DNA of 64,000 nucleotides from Cytospora piceicola (lineage: Eukaryota > Ascomycota > Sordariomycetes > Diaporthales > Cytosporaceae), in assembly GCA_023375675.1 (NCBI GenBank), contig JALQBC010000041.1, positions 124,001 to 188,000 on the forward strand, written 5' to 3'. A model generated the notes under the pieces. The model searched no databases. It saw only the letters and a program-made list of their open reading frames with translations, and had not been told where the DNA came from. Shown here one piece after another: positions 23,225-33,588 of this stretch; position 1 is the stretch's first letter; each line of letters opens with the position of its first letter. The translations under genes were made by a program, and so were the position numbers.

Positions 23225-24099
23225 CTAGTACGCACAAGTGGGACAGACATTGGCGCAGTTCCCAGGCCCGGCAACAACGCTAACCGTGCACCCCTCCGTC
23301 AGGGTCGACGTAGGAAGAGGCTTGACGGTCGGCTGCCCAGCCGAGCAGCTCTCCCTGATCAGAGGGCAGGCGCAGACCTCCGTGCTCTGCGGGCCAACGG
23401 TCGTCGAGACGGTCGTCGGGGTAGGGCACCAGTGCTCGCCGGGGAAGGTAGTGGTGGCGCGGGCCTTGACGCGGGCCGGGTAGGCACAAGCCGGGCAGAC
23501 GTTGGAGCAGTCCCCGGGGCCAGCGACGACGGACACGGTGCAGCCCTCGGTCAGGGTCGACGTGGGCAGCGGCGCGACGGTGAGGGAGCCGCCGTCGGAG
23601 CAGGTGGCTGGGCTCACGGGGCAGTGGCAGATTCCGGTCGGCGAGACGGTAGTGGACACCGTCGTGGGGGTAGGGCAACGCTGCTCGCCAGGGAGGGTGG
23701 TCTCCCGCGCGGCGAGATGGGCCGACGTGCAGGTTGCGCAGTTGTTGCAGCCCGGGTTGTTCCAGACTTCGACGGTGGCGGTGCAGCCATCCGTCGGGAT
23801 CAAGGTGGACGACACAGCTGGTTTGGGAGTTGGACCCGTTGGCTCGCCCGCGGAGCAGGCGGAAGTAGGTTTGACGCAGACGGGCAGGCACTGGACATGA
23901 CCCTCGGTGACCGTGACCGTTGCAGTCGGACTGGCACAGCCTGTGGCCTGAGGTGCGGCGAGGGCTCTGTGATAGATGTTAGTACACCGAGTTTATGAGC
24001 AGCACCCATGAAGTTGCTTCTTGAGAATATTCTCAGGAGTATACGTGCTTACCCACGAAGGGCGGCAAAGGCCACGAGAGAGAAGACACTGGAAAGCAT
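23225..24099 (-). CDS. Secreted cysteine-rich repeat protein (effector-like)
   Basis: Exons are 24099-24053 and 23966-23225, giving 262 aa. The 86-nt intron has a GTAAGC donor and TACTAAC before its CACAG acceptor, and it interrupts the signal peptide (LSSVFSLVAFAALRGALA). The mature protein is built from about three imperfect repeats. Each has a CPxxxxxC or CxPxxxxCS entry, then PLPTSTLTEGCTVSVVAGPG, then CxNVCPxCAY. Linkers (TTFPGEHWCPTPTTVSTTV) are almost identical between repeats. About 30 cysteines in regular spacing imply disulfide bonding outside the cell. It resembles lineage-type fungal secreted proteins but no named family that I recognise. The strong similarity of repeats 2 and 3 suggests recent internal duplication. 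A cell-wall, adhesin or effector role is inference. Confidence 0.82.
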
Positions 24100-24232
24100 A
24101 TCGATTTATTCAAAAAAGACAATTTGTATAAGGAGTTGGCTTAATGCTGGTGTAACAAGGTGATCTGTTGCTGTATTGATGATGTTGCAATTCTGTGAAA
24201 CTATGGCATTAGAATTGGCATCGATGGGCTGG

Positions 24233-24239
24233 TTTTATA
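24233..24239 (-). promoter_or_regulatory. TATA-like box of the secreted cysteine-rich protein gene
   Basis: TATAAAA on the minus strand lies about 134 bp upstream of the start codon at 24099, a usual distance for a TATA-driven, inducible fungal secretory gene. Confidence 0.4.
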
Positions 24240-26466
24240 TTACGCTCAGCCTTCACCGGTCTCTTGGGTCGCACCCTTGACTCCTTCCACTTGGTCTTAG
24301 TGAGGCCTGAATCTGGTTAATGGGGAGGAGTAAAGGGGCACTAAGTGTCGTAAGCAGAGGCTCAACTCGGAGTCATCACAAGAGTCCCCCTTTCCCTTTG
24401 CGGATATTACGCTACTTGTTCTAGGACATTTCCTTCGAGTGTTTACTGCGACTTCTGCCACATGTGAGATAGTTCACATTGCGGCCGCTCTGGCCATTGG
24501 GATCTTGATCCGGTCCCCCTCTCATGATGGAGCCGGATGGAACTAAGAGCTATGGGCAGAAGACCGTTTCGAGGTTGTCGAGTTGGAGGCAAAGTGCACA
24601 ACATGTAATGACGTGTTCCAGACAGTAATCACATTGACTTCTTGCCCTGGTACTCTACCTAGCTGTTTTGTTGATGCTCTCCATGTAGTTGAGGCAACAA
24701 GTGTTGGTTGTGTTCCACGCTATGTGCATTTACACGGTGTCGTGTCTCCTGTATCATACATGTAGCTAGCCAAGGGAGGACGTCACGATTGAGTATAGGT
24801 TCCAGTTTCCTGACCGACAGTTATTGGTATCTGTGTTATCGGACCCTTGCATTCAGCCGCAAATCTAGAATTGTGATGAGAAAACACCCATGGGACGCCT
24901 TGCCCATATGCGGTGGTAAGATGAGAGAAAGTGGGCCGAACAACCGAGAACAGGCTTTCGGCAGCGGCTTCAAAGCTCGAGGAAACTTTATACAGACCGG
25001 TGAGGGTTCATATATCCCTAAGCGGCTTATGTCAGAGAGTTCTAACAGTCGACGCTATGTCCAGCCCTGCCACGTATGTCGACCATTCAGGATACAGGAG
25101 TGGAGATATGTAACGAAGAGGAGCCCCGAGGCTGCTTATGGCTCGGATGGCTTCCGGTAGGCGGCGTCCTAGTTCTGCAGGTTCACTTCAGTGACCAGGG
25201 AGAACCAACTCGCTACGGGCATGGAAAAATATTTCCACCATTGCGATGTCGTTGGCAGGACCACAAAACAACGCCGTCAAGCACCGGTCCAGATGTCGTG
25301 TAACTTCGATATTTATGGATCACATGCACGTTGCTTGGCGTTGAAAATCCGGGGAACTTAAAGTCCGAGCGCCACGTGTGCTTGAAGCACCTGTCAGCTC
25401 GCATGGCGGTCAGACAGGAACATACCCTAGGGTAGTCAACAGGCAGCAACAGCCACCTCGCAGGATTATGCCCTAGGGGGCTAAATATGTCTGTGTGCCA
25501 GTGTGTGGAGCCGCAAAAGTGCCAAAGTCACAAGGTCAGCTGTGTACTCGTGTATTGACCATGATGTATCTTAGAACTGATACCAAGGATAACATTTATT
25601 TCTAGATGAGCCACTTTCTGCCGTCAACTTTGGTATGAGAAACAGAGGTACGCCTGGACGAATATGCAGTATACCCTCAACTAAAACGAAACGAGAGCTT
25701 GAAATGAACAAAACTCATCATCCTCTGTCCAGGTTCCAGACCCTGTTGGCCTGGTAAAATCATGGCCTCCTTCCCCTGTACAGCTCAGCGCTTTTCTTGA
25801 TTTCTGTCACACCACCCTCTTCCTCATCGACCCATAGTCACAGGGGCACCAGAACGCCACCCCCTGCTTATACAGCAGTCCGAAGTTGACCTCTGGGCTC
25901 GCATGCTCGTCAGCCCACTTAGCAACCAACGCCAGTTCCTGCAAGTCTAACTAAACAATTGTGGCTGCGGATATCCCTGGACAACAAAACACGGTACCGG
26001 GTAATATCCGCTGCACACATGACCGCTTGCCTTACTCAGTCGAGAAAATGCTCTGAAAACATGTCAGCGTTTCGGTGAAATCCGCCGGGCGTCGCTGATA
26101 TGGCATATATATCTTACCGAGGTATTCCGGTGTGAATTCCAGGTCTTCCAAGAACATTAGGTCTGGCATTTGGCCTGACCATGGCCTCGCGGATGTAATG
26201 AAGGCGATGAACTTTTAAAGAGATGAAAAACTTCCAACTCAACAGCGTATGAGTCAGTATCCGGGATTTGTTTTAGGTCGTCGACTTTGTAAGGCCGTTT
26301 GAATCCTGCTTCATGATTGCTGTTCTCAGTAAGGCTACGTATGGAAGCGTGATAGCTAGAGCTGTGACAATTTATAACGAATCTGGAGTTTTGTAGGAAA
26401 CCTTACATTACAAATTTGATCCCAGGGCTGGCCTCACTGCGATGCCCGTCCGGCAGCGTAGTTCTA
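24240..26466. other. Gene-free stretch
   Basis: Short frames (24583-25450) have no domain features, splice logic or signal peptides. I see no gene, tRNA or repeat up to the MITE at 26467. Confidence 0.5.
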
Positions 26467-26645
26467 CACTGGCTACCCCCTATATATCATACGGCCCATC
26501 CAGCTACCTGTATGATATATAAGGAACATGTGATATATAGGGGTAAGGTTTTACATAAATTATTAGCCAATCCATCCACTGCATGTGTATAATATATCAA
26601 GGGTTTATGCTATATAGGGATATGATATATGGGGGGTAGCCACTG
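26467..26645. mobile_element. MITE with TA target duplication, copy A
   Basis: This 179-bp element has 25-bp terminal inverted repeats matching at 23 of 25 positions (left CACTGGCTACCCCCTATATA..., right end reverse complement CAGTGGCTACCCCCCATATA...). It is flanked on both sides by TA (26465-26466 and 26646-26647). A TA duplication and CAGTGG-type ends are what a Tc1/mariner-superfamily (pogo/Fot1-like) transposase would mobilise. There is no coding capacity, so it is non-autonomous. A second, decayed copy lies at 11170-11344. Confidence 0.85.
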
Positions 26646-26647
26646 TA

Positions 26648-27795
26648 TACAGACTTTGGGCCAAGCGCCCCTTCAGGTTTGATTAATTACTACACAATGC
26701 TGACCTCAGCCGGCGCTTCGTTGCGATCCCGAATGGGTAGCCATCTGTGTAATCCCGGAGTTGGGCTCCAGGAGCTTCCTGTTTGGAATATGAGTATTTT
26801 GGGTTAGTATATCACGTAATTATCGTGATATCTCGATGCATATTCCAGCCCAATAATCATCATTTCGTTTTTGCAAAACTCTACTACGTAGCCGTCCTCT
26901 GAGCTTTCGGTCTTATCAGTATGTTCGGGATGGCCAACTTGTTTTTTATTCATTTTGTTTTCTTGTCAAGTTAAATGCTATATCACAGTTTTATTTGAAA
27001 AGAACATAGTTCTTGGAACAGACATTCGAAAGGGGTGATGTTGAGGTTGTCACCAACCCCTTGAGGAAGTTCTGAAGGGTTAGGGTTATTATTTTTGACA
27101 CTCTTCAGGAGAAATGGGTCATAAAAAACGTCAAAAACAGTTTCTTTCAATAGTAATGCAGAAAACAGTGTGCCTTTAACAAAATCGGTGTTTTGGGCCA
27201 TCCCTACGACACGGAACTTCTGGAGGGCATCATAATGCCAGAATCCAGGCCCGTCTTATAACCAGCAGCTGGCACTAGTTCTGCTGTGAGTTGTTGACCC
27301 GGGGAGCTTTCCCGATTGATAAATGGCCTTTCATAAATATCGCATCACAGGGGCTGATTTTGCACACTTCCCCCACCTGGGCAAGTCCATCCGGAGCGTT
27401 AGTTGCTCACGTCAAGAAGTGCCTGGGTAGTATAAGATCTAAGATTCCTCTCTCGTTAGAGCAAACCCGAACTAAGGGTCACAAGAATATCTCCGATCTT
27501 GGACTTTATGCCGTAAACGTAACCTCGTTCATGGTCATTGTGGTTCCGTAATATGTACAAAGCAGAATGTGAATGGAAATTGGACCATTCCACTTGGGCC
27601 TGGGAGGCACCAAGGCGGTGTGGTCCTGAATGCTCAATTGAGCAAAGAAGAGAAAGCAGCTCCGTCACCGCGGATGCGGGAAGTCATCAAGACCTTAATG
27701 ATCTTGAACCGAGCAAGAACCAAAATCAACACCAACCCTTTTTCAAGCAAATGCCAGACAATGCAGCCTGGCCATCTTCAGTCATGTACCCCTAC
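26648..27795. other. Gene-poor stretch with one orphan frame
   Basis: A 72-codon minus-strand ATG frame at 26983-27201 (MAQNTDFVKGTLF...) looks more protein-like than its surroundings, with DVFYDPFLLKSV and LNITPFECLFQEL, but it has no recognisable domain or context. It is not called as a gene. The rest shows nothing. Confidence 0.4.
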
Positions 27796-28728
27796 TTAAC
27801 TGGAAGTGGGAGTTTCGCCAATTCTGTGGTTCTCATATTAGCAAGTGGTCACGTAAGGCAAAACAAACGAAGCAGATAGAGAATCAATTTAGACTTACAC
27901 ATTACCCTCAGGGGTGTAACGGGCGACAACGTAGTAACCACCAGCGCCATCCGAGGCGATACCCATGCCCACCTTGGTAGTCGACTCCCAGATGATTTGA
28001 GCTGCGATGAAGTTAGTAACATGAAACCAGGGAGACACATGGTTGTTGGGGGGTGTTGACATACTGTAGTGACCGTACTCCTCGAAGTTACCAGTACCGG
28101 TAATGGCCTCTCCATTGTACGTGCTCTTCTCGTCCACCCAAGAAGTGGCGGCGTTCGCGTAAGGGTTGTCGCTATTACTCTGCCAGTACAGGTTCTCACC
28201 CTCGCCGGTGCCAGACGCGTGAGTCAGTGTGCCAGTACTTCCGCCCGCCGAGGCGAGGTTCTGAGCCCAAGCCATGGCGTCGGCGGCCAGTGTTTCGTCC
28301 CAGATGAGGGCGGCCTCGCTGACGTCGGAACGGATGCTGTTCTGGGTGTCCAGTGCTGTCTGCTGGTCGGAGGTGAGAGAGGACGAGCTGGATGCTGCCG
28401 TTGTGGTGGCAGCAGCGGAGGAAGATGCCGTCGTGCTAGGAGTAATGACGATAACGGGCGAGCTCGATGAGACGATCGTGGTCGCGATAGCTGAGGAGGA
28501 CGATGTGGTGCTGGGGGTAGCGGCGACGACGGACGTGATCATTGTGCTTGTGGGTTGGATCACGGTTGAAGAAGGCTCGGAGATAGGCAGGATGGACAGT
28601 GTGGCCGACACGCCGGGTATCGAGAGAGTGTTAGACACATGCTTGTGTTGGCCTTTACGGCAGGGCTTAGCCAGGACGCCGGTGGCCATCAGTAGGGCCG
28701 CGAGAGCGGGGCGAGTCGAGTACTGCAT
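27796..28728 (-). CDS. Secreted CAP-superfamily (PR-1/SCP-like) protein
   Basis: Exons are 28728-28065, 28001-27899 and 27823-27796, giving 264 aa. The first intron (64 nt; GTATGT, ACTAAC, CGCAG) has no stop codon in frame, so an unspliced reading would look like one long frame; removing it restores the family signature GHYTQIIW. The last intron (GTAAGT, TGCTAAT, CACAG) adds a short final exon ending VIGETPTSS. Residues 1-20 are a signal peptide (RPALAALLMATGVLA). A Ser/Thr/Ala-rich linker, probably O-mannosylated, runs to about residue 115. The CAP domain follows (IWDETLAADAMAWAQNLA, THASGTGEGENLYW, EEYGHYTQIIW, YYVVARYTPEGNV). The two His and two Glu of the CAP cavity are present, but the usual cysteines are absent. 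CAP proteins bind lipids/sterols and act outside the cell. Confidence 0.92.
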
Positions 28729-30540
28729 TGTGAATAGAGTGAAAGGTCGTACTTTTGGGCTTGGGTTTCAAAGGAGGGTATGAGAATTTGGTTCGAGCTG
28801 GGTCCTGCCAGAGGAAGTGGTGTTCTAATGAGTGTCGAAGACGTCGAAATGCCTGATGGGCTGAAAGAATGACAGACGCTGCGAGATTTGTGGAGGACGA
28901 TGGAAGAGAAAGCAGAATCATAACATCTTGGGCCTCAAGTACATTTGTACTTGTCTTCACGGTAATTACATGCAGTCATCCGCCCTGAGCCAAGGATTTG
29001 GGATTATAGGGCACAGAACGCCAACACTTTTGAAGGGTCTGTCAAATTTCCCGTCCTTGCTTCACGGCAAGGCCTACTGGGTGCAAACATCTATATGATG
29101 CGGGGCCAGGCTGAAGTATTTCCCTGTCCCCCACCGGGACGGGGGCCGTTGCACGTTTCATGCACATGAGTTCTAGATTATTGGCACAAGTGATGGCAGG
29201 TTTTTTGATCCTGCCTCTCCCGAGTCACACCAAAGTGGCACAGGGCGTGCACACCGAGCTTGCGTTTGCTTTTCTGCGCGGTGGATCTAGTCTCGGCATT
29301 CACCCGGGAGATTTGGGACTGGGGGCAGGAGATGCTCAAGTTGGTCAATGGCATGTTAGGCGTACGTATATCTTGTGGGGCGTCATGCGGTGGGTTCGTG
29401 GGTAGTGGTTGGCTTGCCTTGTGTCTAGATCAGCTATGGAGAAGCGGCAATTTCTCTGCCTCCCAACCAGATGTGGCGGACGGGATATCTCTACATGAAA
29501 CGCATCGAAATAACTTTATTCTGACCCCTCCCATCCCAGGACATAATCCCGCGCTGGTTTCATCAAGTGCTGTTGTCAAATGAGGTTGATGTGGCGTACA
29601 GGGGTCAGCATCTGCAAGATTAAACAGGATCCACCTCTTTTTAAAATGCCGTCCCACCAATATGAAATGGTGGGGGCTGTTGTGAGAAGTATGGTGTGTT
29701 TGGTGCCATTTAAATTGATGATAAAGTAGCCGCAATCTGCCAGTATCTTTTAGCACGACTCCCCTCAACAATTGAAGGTGTATGTATAATTGTGATGCAA
29801 CCTACAAGTGATCGATGCACAATCTGATGACAATCCAGACGCTCAGATGACAATGATTTACCACGATCGAAGCGGGAGATAGACATACATGATCAGCCCT
29901 ATTCCACTGCGACGTCCATCCTTTGTCGATCTAGAGATGAGCAGATGACGCTGTAGGATCGGCCTGTACCAAAAGCTGGGCGAAAACGCCTGACGGTTGG
30001 ACTCTAATAGCCACCACAGCTCATGGTCATCATATTTAATGGAATTATTCAAAACGTCAACAGTCCAGCGCTCCCTGATATCTGCTCATAATTGGAGGCT
30101 GCTACCATGTATGTACTGTTATTAACACATCTCTCACATGAGCACGCATACCAACCAAGCAGTTCATACCAAACATTCAACTGTCAATACGATGGGTTCC
30201 ATGTACCATAGCGAAGCCATGGATTAGACAAGGCCTCCACTCCAGATGTGGATGATATCTCTTTTGCTAAATATGATGACTAAAATTGTGCAGTTCCCAG
30301 AAATCCGCAAGTTGCTAGCAAGTTTATGTACACGAGGGTAGTCAGGGACGAAGCGTGCGGGAATATAAAAACTACATATGTAAGATATCAACCGCGTGCG
30401 TCTGATCTTCACTTGGAACACTCGCACTCAAACAAAACTCAAGTCACAACAATCTTCATATTCGTGACTTCCAGCAAACAAACCAGAACGTTTCCAATGA
30501 ATAAAGCATAATACAGGCTTCTTTTGGGCATTATGAAGAC
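28729..30540. other. Intergenic, no supported gene
   Basis: Short frames at 29160-29583 on the plus strand and 29430-29771 on the minus strand overlap each other and lack features. I see no repeats or RNA genes. Confidence 0.5.
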
Positions 30541-31548
30541 TTAGAGAGTGACGAAGGCAGTACTAGTAGCCGCAGTCACACCGATCGTCGACACATAAGT
30601 CGATACGAGCGTCCTTGTCGCAGTGGGTTTGGGCCGAACAGAGGTCGTGATGGCAATGTTCGTAAAGACCCTCGTACGTGTTACTTTGTCGAACGTGTGG
30701 GTAGAAGAGGTCGTCTTTGTGCTGGGATCCAAAGTAACAGGTATAGTCGAGGTCAGTACTTCCGTTGCGATAAATTCGGGGATAGATGACGAAGTTGTCG
30801 CGGAGGTTGTCGAAGTTGTCCCAAGTTTGGTCATCCACGACGGTTCCGGGTATTTCTCGTCATCCCAGTGCTCCCAGCCATCAGGCTTTCCTCCAACAAA
30901 GCATCCTTGACTTGGGTCCCCCATGCCCATATTAGGATCGGCCCTATGGTTTATATCAATCATGAGAGAGGCACGTCAATAAATTTCGGAAACAGTGAAG
31001 GACCTACCGGAACAACCAAGCGCCGATATGGGCTCCACCTTGATCGGCCTCGCCCCCTTGCAAGCACCTGAAGAGTGGTATCTCCAACATGCTCACTATA
31101 TACCAGTTCCATTTAGTAATGAATAAGTTCAGGTGCCTGATGAGTCTGGGAAGGGCTTACTGCAGGTTGCCGCGTCAAGCTCCCTGGCTTCTCCCATATA
31201 GTTCTTGATCCTGAAGATGATGTGCATTTCAACCCAGCCTCTCCCTGGCCCTTGGATAACATGGTGGTGGAGCGGCCAACACTTGTACTTGTTCTCCCAT
31301 GGCTCAAAGGGCTCGTGAGCCCATTCGCCATTGCAGAGCTCACGGATTGCGTCCAAGACTTCGAATCTTGCGCTACACCACCGATCATAATTCGGTTGAC
31401 ACACGTAATTGTTCCCGTCGTCCTGTCTCCCACACCATCTCATGCCGTCGTGATAACATTTCAGGGCAGGGACATCTCCACAGCCCGGATCGGCAAACGC
31501 GGGGGTGAAAAAGGCGAGAAGAAATAACAAAAAAGAGATAAGATACAT
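30541..31548 (-). CDS. Secreted cysteine-rich protein with Ser/Thr-rich tail
   Basis: Exons are 31548-31161, 31095-31008 and 30943-30541, giving 292 aa. Introns are GT-AG and phases agree. Choosing the TATATAG acceptor for exon 2 gives the coherent segment LFRCLQGGEADQGGAHIGAW running into LFRADPNMGMG across the last junction. Residues 1-19 are a signal peptide (YLISFLLFLLAFFTPAFA). Residues 20-175 contain about ten cysteines and many Trp, His and Gly residues (DGMRWCGRQDDGNNYVCQPN, WPLHHHVIQGPGRGW). Residues 180-292 are Thr/Ser-rich (STIPVTLDPSTKTTSST). I recognise no family. The globular Cys/Trp-rich head plus mucin-like tail suggests a cell-surface or secreted protein facing a host or substrate; this is inference. 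Confidence 0.8.
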
Positions 31549-31695
31549 CTTGCGGATCTCTCACGCCGTGGAATATAAGCAAATATCAAATGAGATATTC
31601 GAGAAGAGGAGGCAGAGGCCTTGGAAATTCGCGAGGCTGGTGGGTGCTGTTCAAGCTGTAAGGCAGCAAATGTCACCGTCTTGGGCATGTGCTGG

Positions 31696-31703
31696 TTTAT
31701 ATA
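31696..31703 (-). promoter_or_regulatory. TATA box of the secreted protein gene
   Basis: TATATAAA on the minus strand lies about 150 bp upstream of the start codon at 31548. Confidence 0.45.
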
Positions 31704-32672
31704 AACGTCGAGGAGCTGCACCGACAGGACACAGAGTTTGTGTTTCGTCATTGCTAATGGCCATGTGCTGCTTTTGAAAAAGTTTGAGGAAGATCTGAGC
31801 ACTCGCATTGTGCAAGGACTTCAAGTTTGTGTATTGTGTTGGTTGGTTTACTTGTTATTGAGGTACTTGGTGACGTTGAATGGCCTCAAACCCTGGCCTG
31901 CCAGGCTCCTTCCTAACATCTTTTTTCGAACCATTAACTTGTCAGGTCGTATGGTGCCAACTTGATTGTCGTATTGCGATTAGGGCGAGGTTCGTTACAA
32001 GTTGTGCGTATCTAACCATCTTGTCCTCGGAGCAACTTCAACTGATTAGGCGTGGCATGTTTGCCCCGGTTTCTAACCGCTCCGTACTGGTGCACCTGAT
32101 GATGATTGCGCACCGAACCCAGTGAAACCGGCGCGACCTTAATATCACGTGGGATCCGGTGTTGTTCTTTGTGGGCAGGTATGGCACTGCACAGGGGCCC
32201 ATCTGCCAGCCTCTCATAGCTCTTAACGCTTGGGCAAGAGGTGCGCAAGAGCAGCGAGGCTCAACCGAGGCTCAAAATTTAGCCTCACGCTTTGATAGCA
32301 CTAGAGATTTCTCGTCCATCTCTCTTTCTTCAGTAGGTGAATTTTTATACTCCAGAGGCAATCAATCATCCCTCCCAATATTAGTGATGTATCGGTAATT
32401 CGTCGTAAATCAGTTAACGCGTACCCAAGTACTTAGGATGTCTTGGACATGGTTCGAATGATAATGGCATACATAGAAACTGTCATCAATCACGAGAATA
32501 TACATGTGTAAATCCTGCACAAGATGACTCGAAAGAATCAAATCTGTGACTGACAAACGGAATCTGAAACATAATACTTCTATCTCACTCTAAAGTCCTT
32601 CCCAACGAACCTCGCACACCAACCGAGAGACATGTACTATACAGTATCGACGCCCCTGTATACAATCTCTGT
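31704..32672. other. Intergenic, no gene seen
   Basis: This is the 5' flank of the secreted protein gene and the 3' flank of the carbonic anhydrase gene. Nothing else is supported. Confidence 0.55.
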
Positions 32673-33588
32673 TCACGCCAGGAGTTCAGTAAGCTTCCCC
32701 GTCTTCAAGTCGTAGATAAGGCCCTTTGTGCGATCCTTGAGCTCATTACGGATGAAAGGGGAGTCCTTGATGAGCTTGACATTCTCGCGAACCCGCTGCT
32801 CAAGGCTTTTATCATTGATTAGTTTCTTTTTGATCGGACTAAAGAAGTGGTCAGAGCACACTTACGTGGCCTCAAAACCGAACTTGAGCCCGCGCACCTG
32901 CTCATCACTCCCCAAGTGGAGGTTCTTCATATGGTCGTGAATGGCGGATTCGGTCATGTGCAATGCACCACAGTCTATCTTGGATTAGCTACTTTCGCCC
33001 ACTAAATGAACTGGCGACTCGAATAATTGCTCTTTTTTTGTATGCTCACCGGTATGTTGGATGACCAACACATCCTTCAGTGTTCCGAGGAAGTAATCCA
33101 GAGCAATGAGAGAATCGAGGTTGGGACCAACGGCGCCACCGGCATTCCTCACAACAATGGCATCTGGAACCGACGTAAATCAGCCTGGAGAGTTCTAGTA
33201 AGGATTTTGGTATCTTCTGCAGGATAAAAATTTCAAAGAGCCATTACCCCCTCTAAACCGTGATTGAACAAGATGATATACTTACCTCCCGGGTTCAGTC
33301 CAAGAAAGGCGGCCGGATCAGATCTTGGATCAAAACAACAAACTATATATACCACCAAGTCAGTTAACGATACGTACTAATGGGATACAAGGAACATACA
33401 AATGAATGTCTTTGGCTTTGGGGATCCGGCACGCATCTCTTCGAAGAAGGGGATAGGTTGATGGACCTTTGCCAATTCTCTATTACAGGTCAGGCGACGT
33501 CGACCATCGTCAGAAACTGCAGCTCTTACACATTTCGTTTCAGAATTTCTTCTGCAGAAGGCGCCAGTCCTGGTTCTCCGAAGGCCAT
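32673..33588 (-). CDS. Beta-class carbonic anhydrase, six exons
   Basis: Exons are 33588-33530, 33479-33400, 33342-33286, 33163-33050, 32974-32866 and 32805-32673, giving 183 aa. All five introns are GT-AG and the phases sum exactly. The enzyme interconverts CO2 and bicarbonate with a catalytic zinc. The zinc and dyad residues are present: Cys49-x-Asp51-x-Arg53 in CCFDPRSD, and His102-x-x-Cys105 in HTDCGALH. DAIVVRNAGGAVGPNLDS is the conserved core between them. The length is short, with no organelle-targeting extension, which fits the small cytosolic fungal group near Sordaria CAS3 rather than the longer plant-like enzymes; that placement is from length and the divergent SDPAAFLGL segment. 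The C-terminus (FIRNELKDRTKGLIYDLKTG) is typical of the family. Confidence 0.95.

Noticed and set aside
5601..27000. CRISPR arrays, operons or other prokaryotic systems
   Set aside because: Spliced eukaryotic genes occur throughout and no regularly spaced identical repeats were seen.
27075..27090. Telomere-like GGGTTAGGGTT
   Set aside because: Only about one and a half repeats, within an AT-rich stretch; no array, so chance is sufficient.
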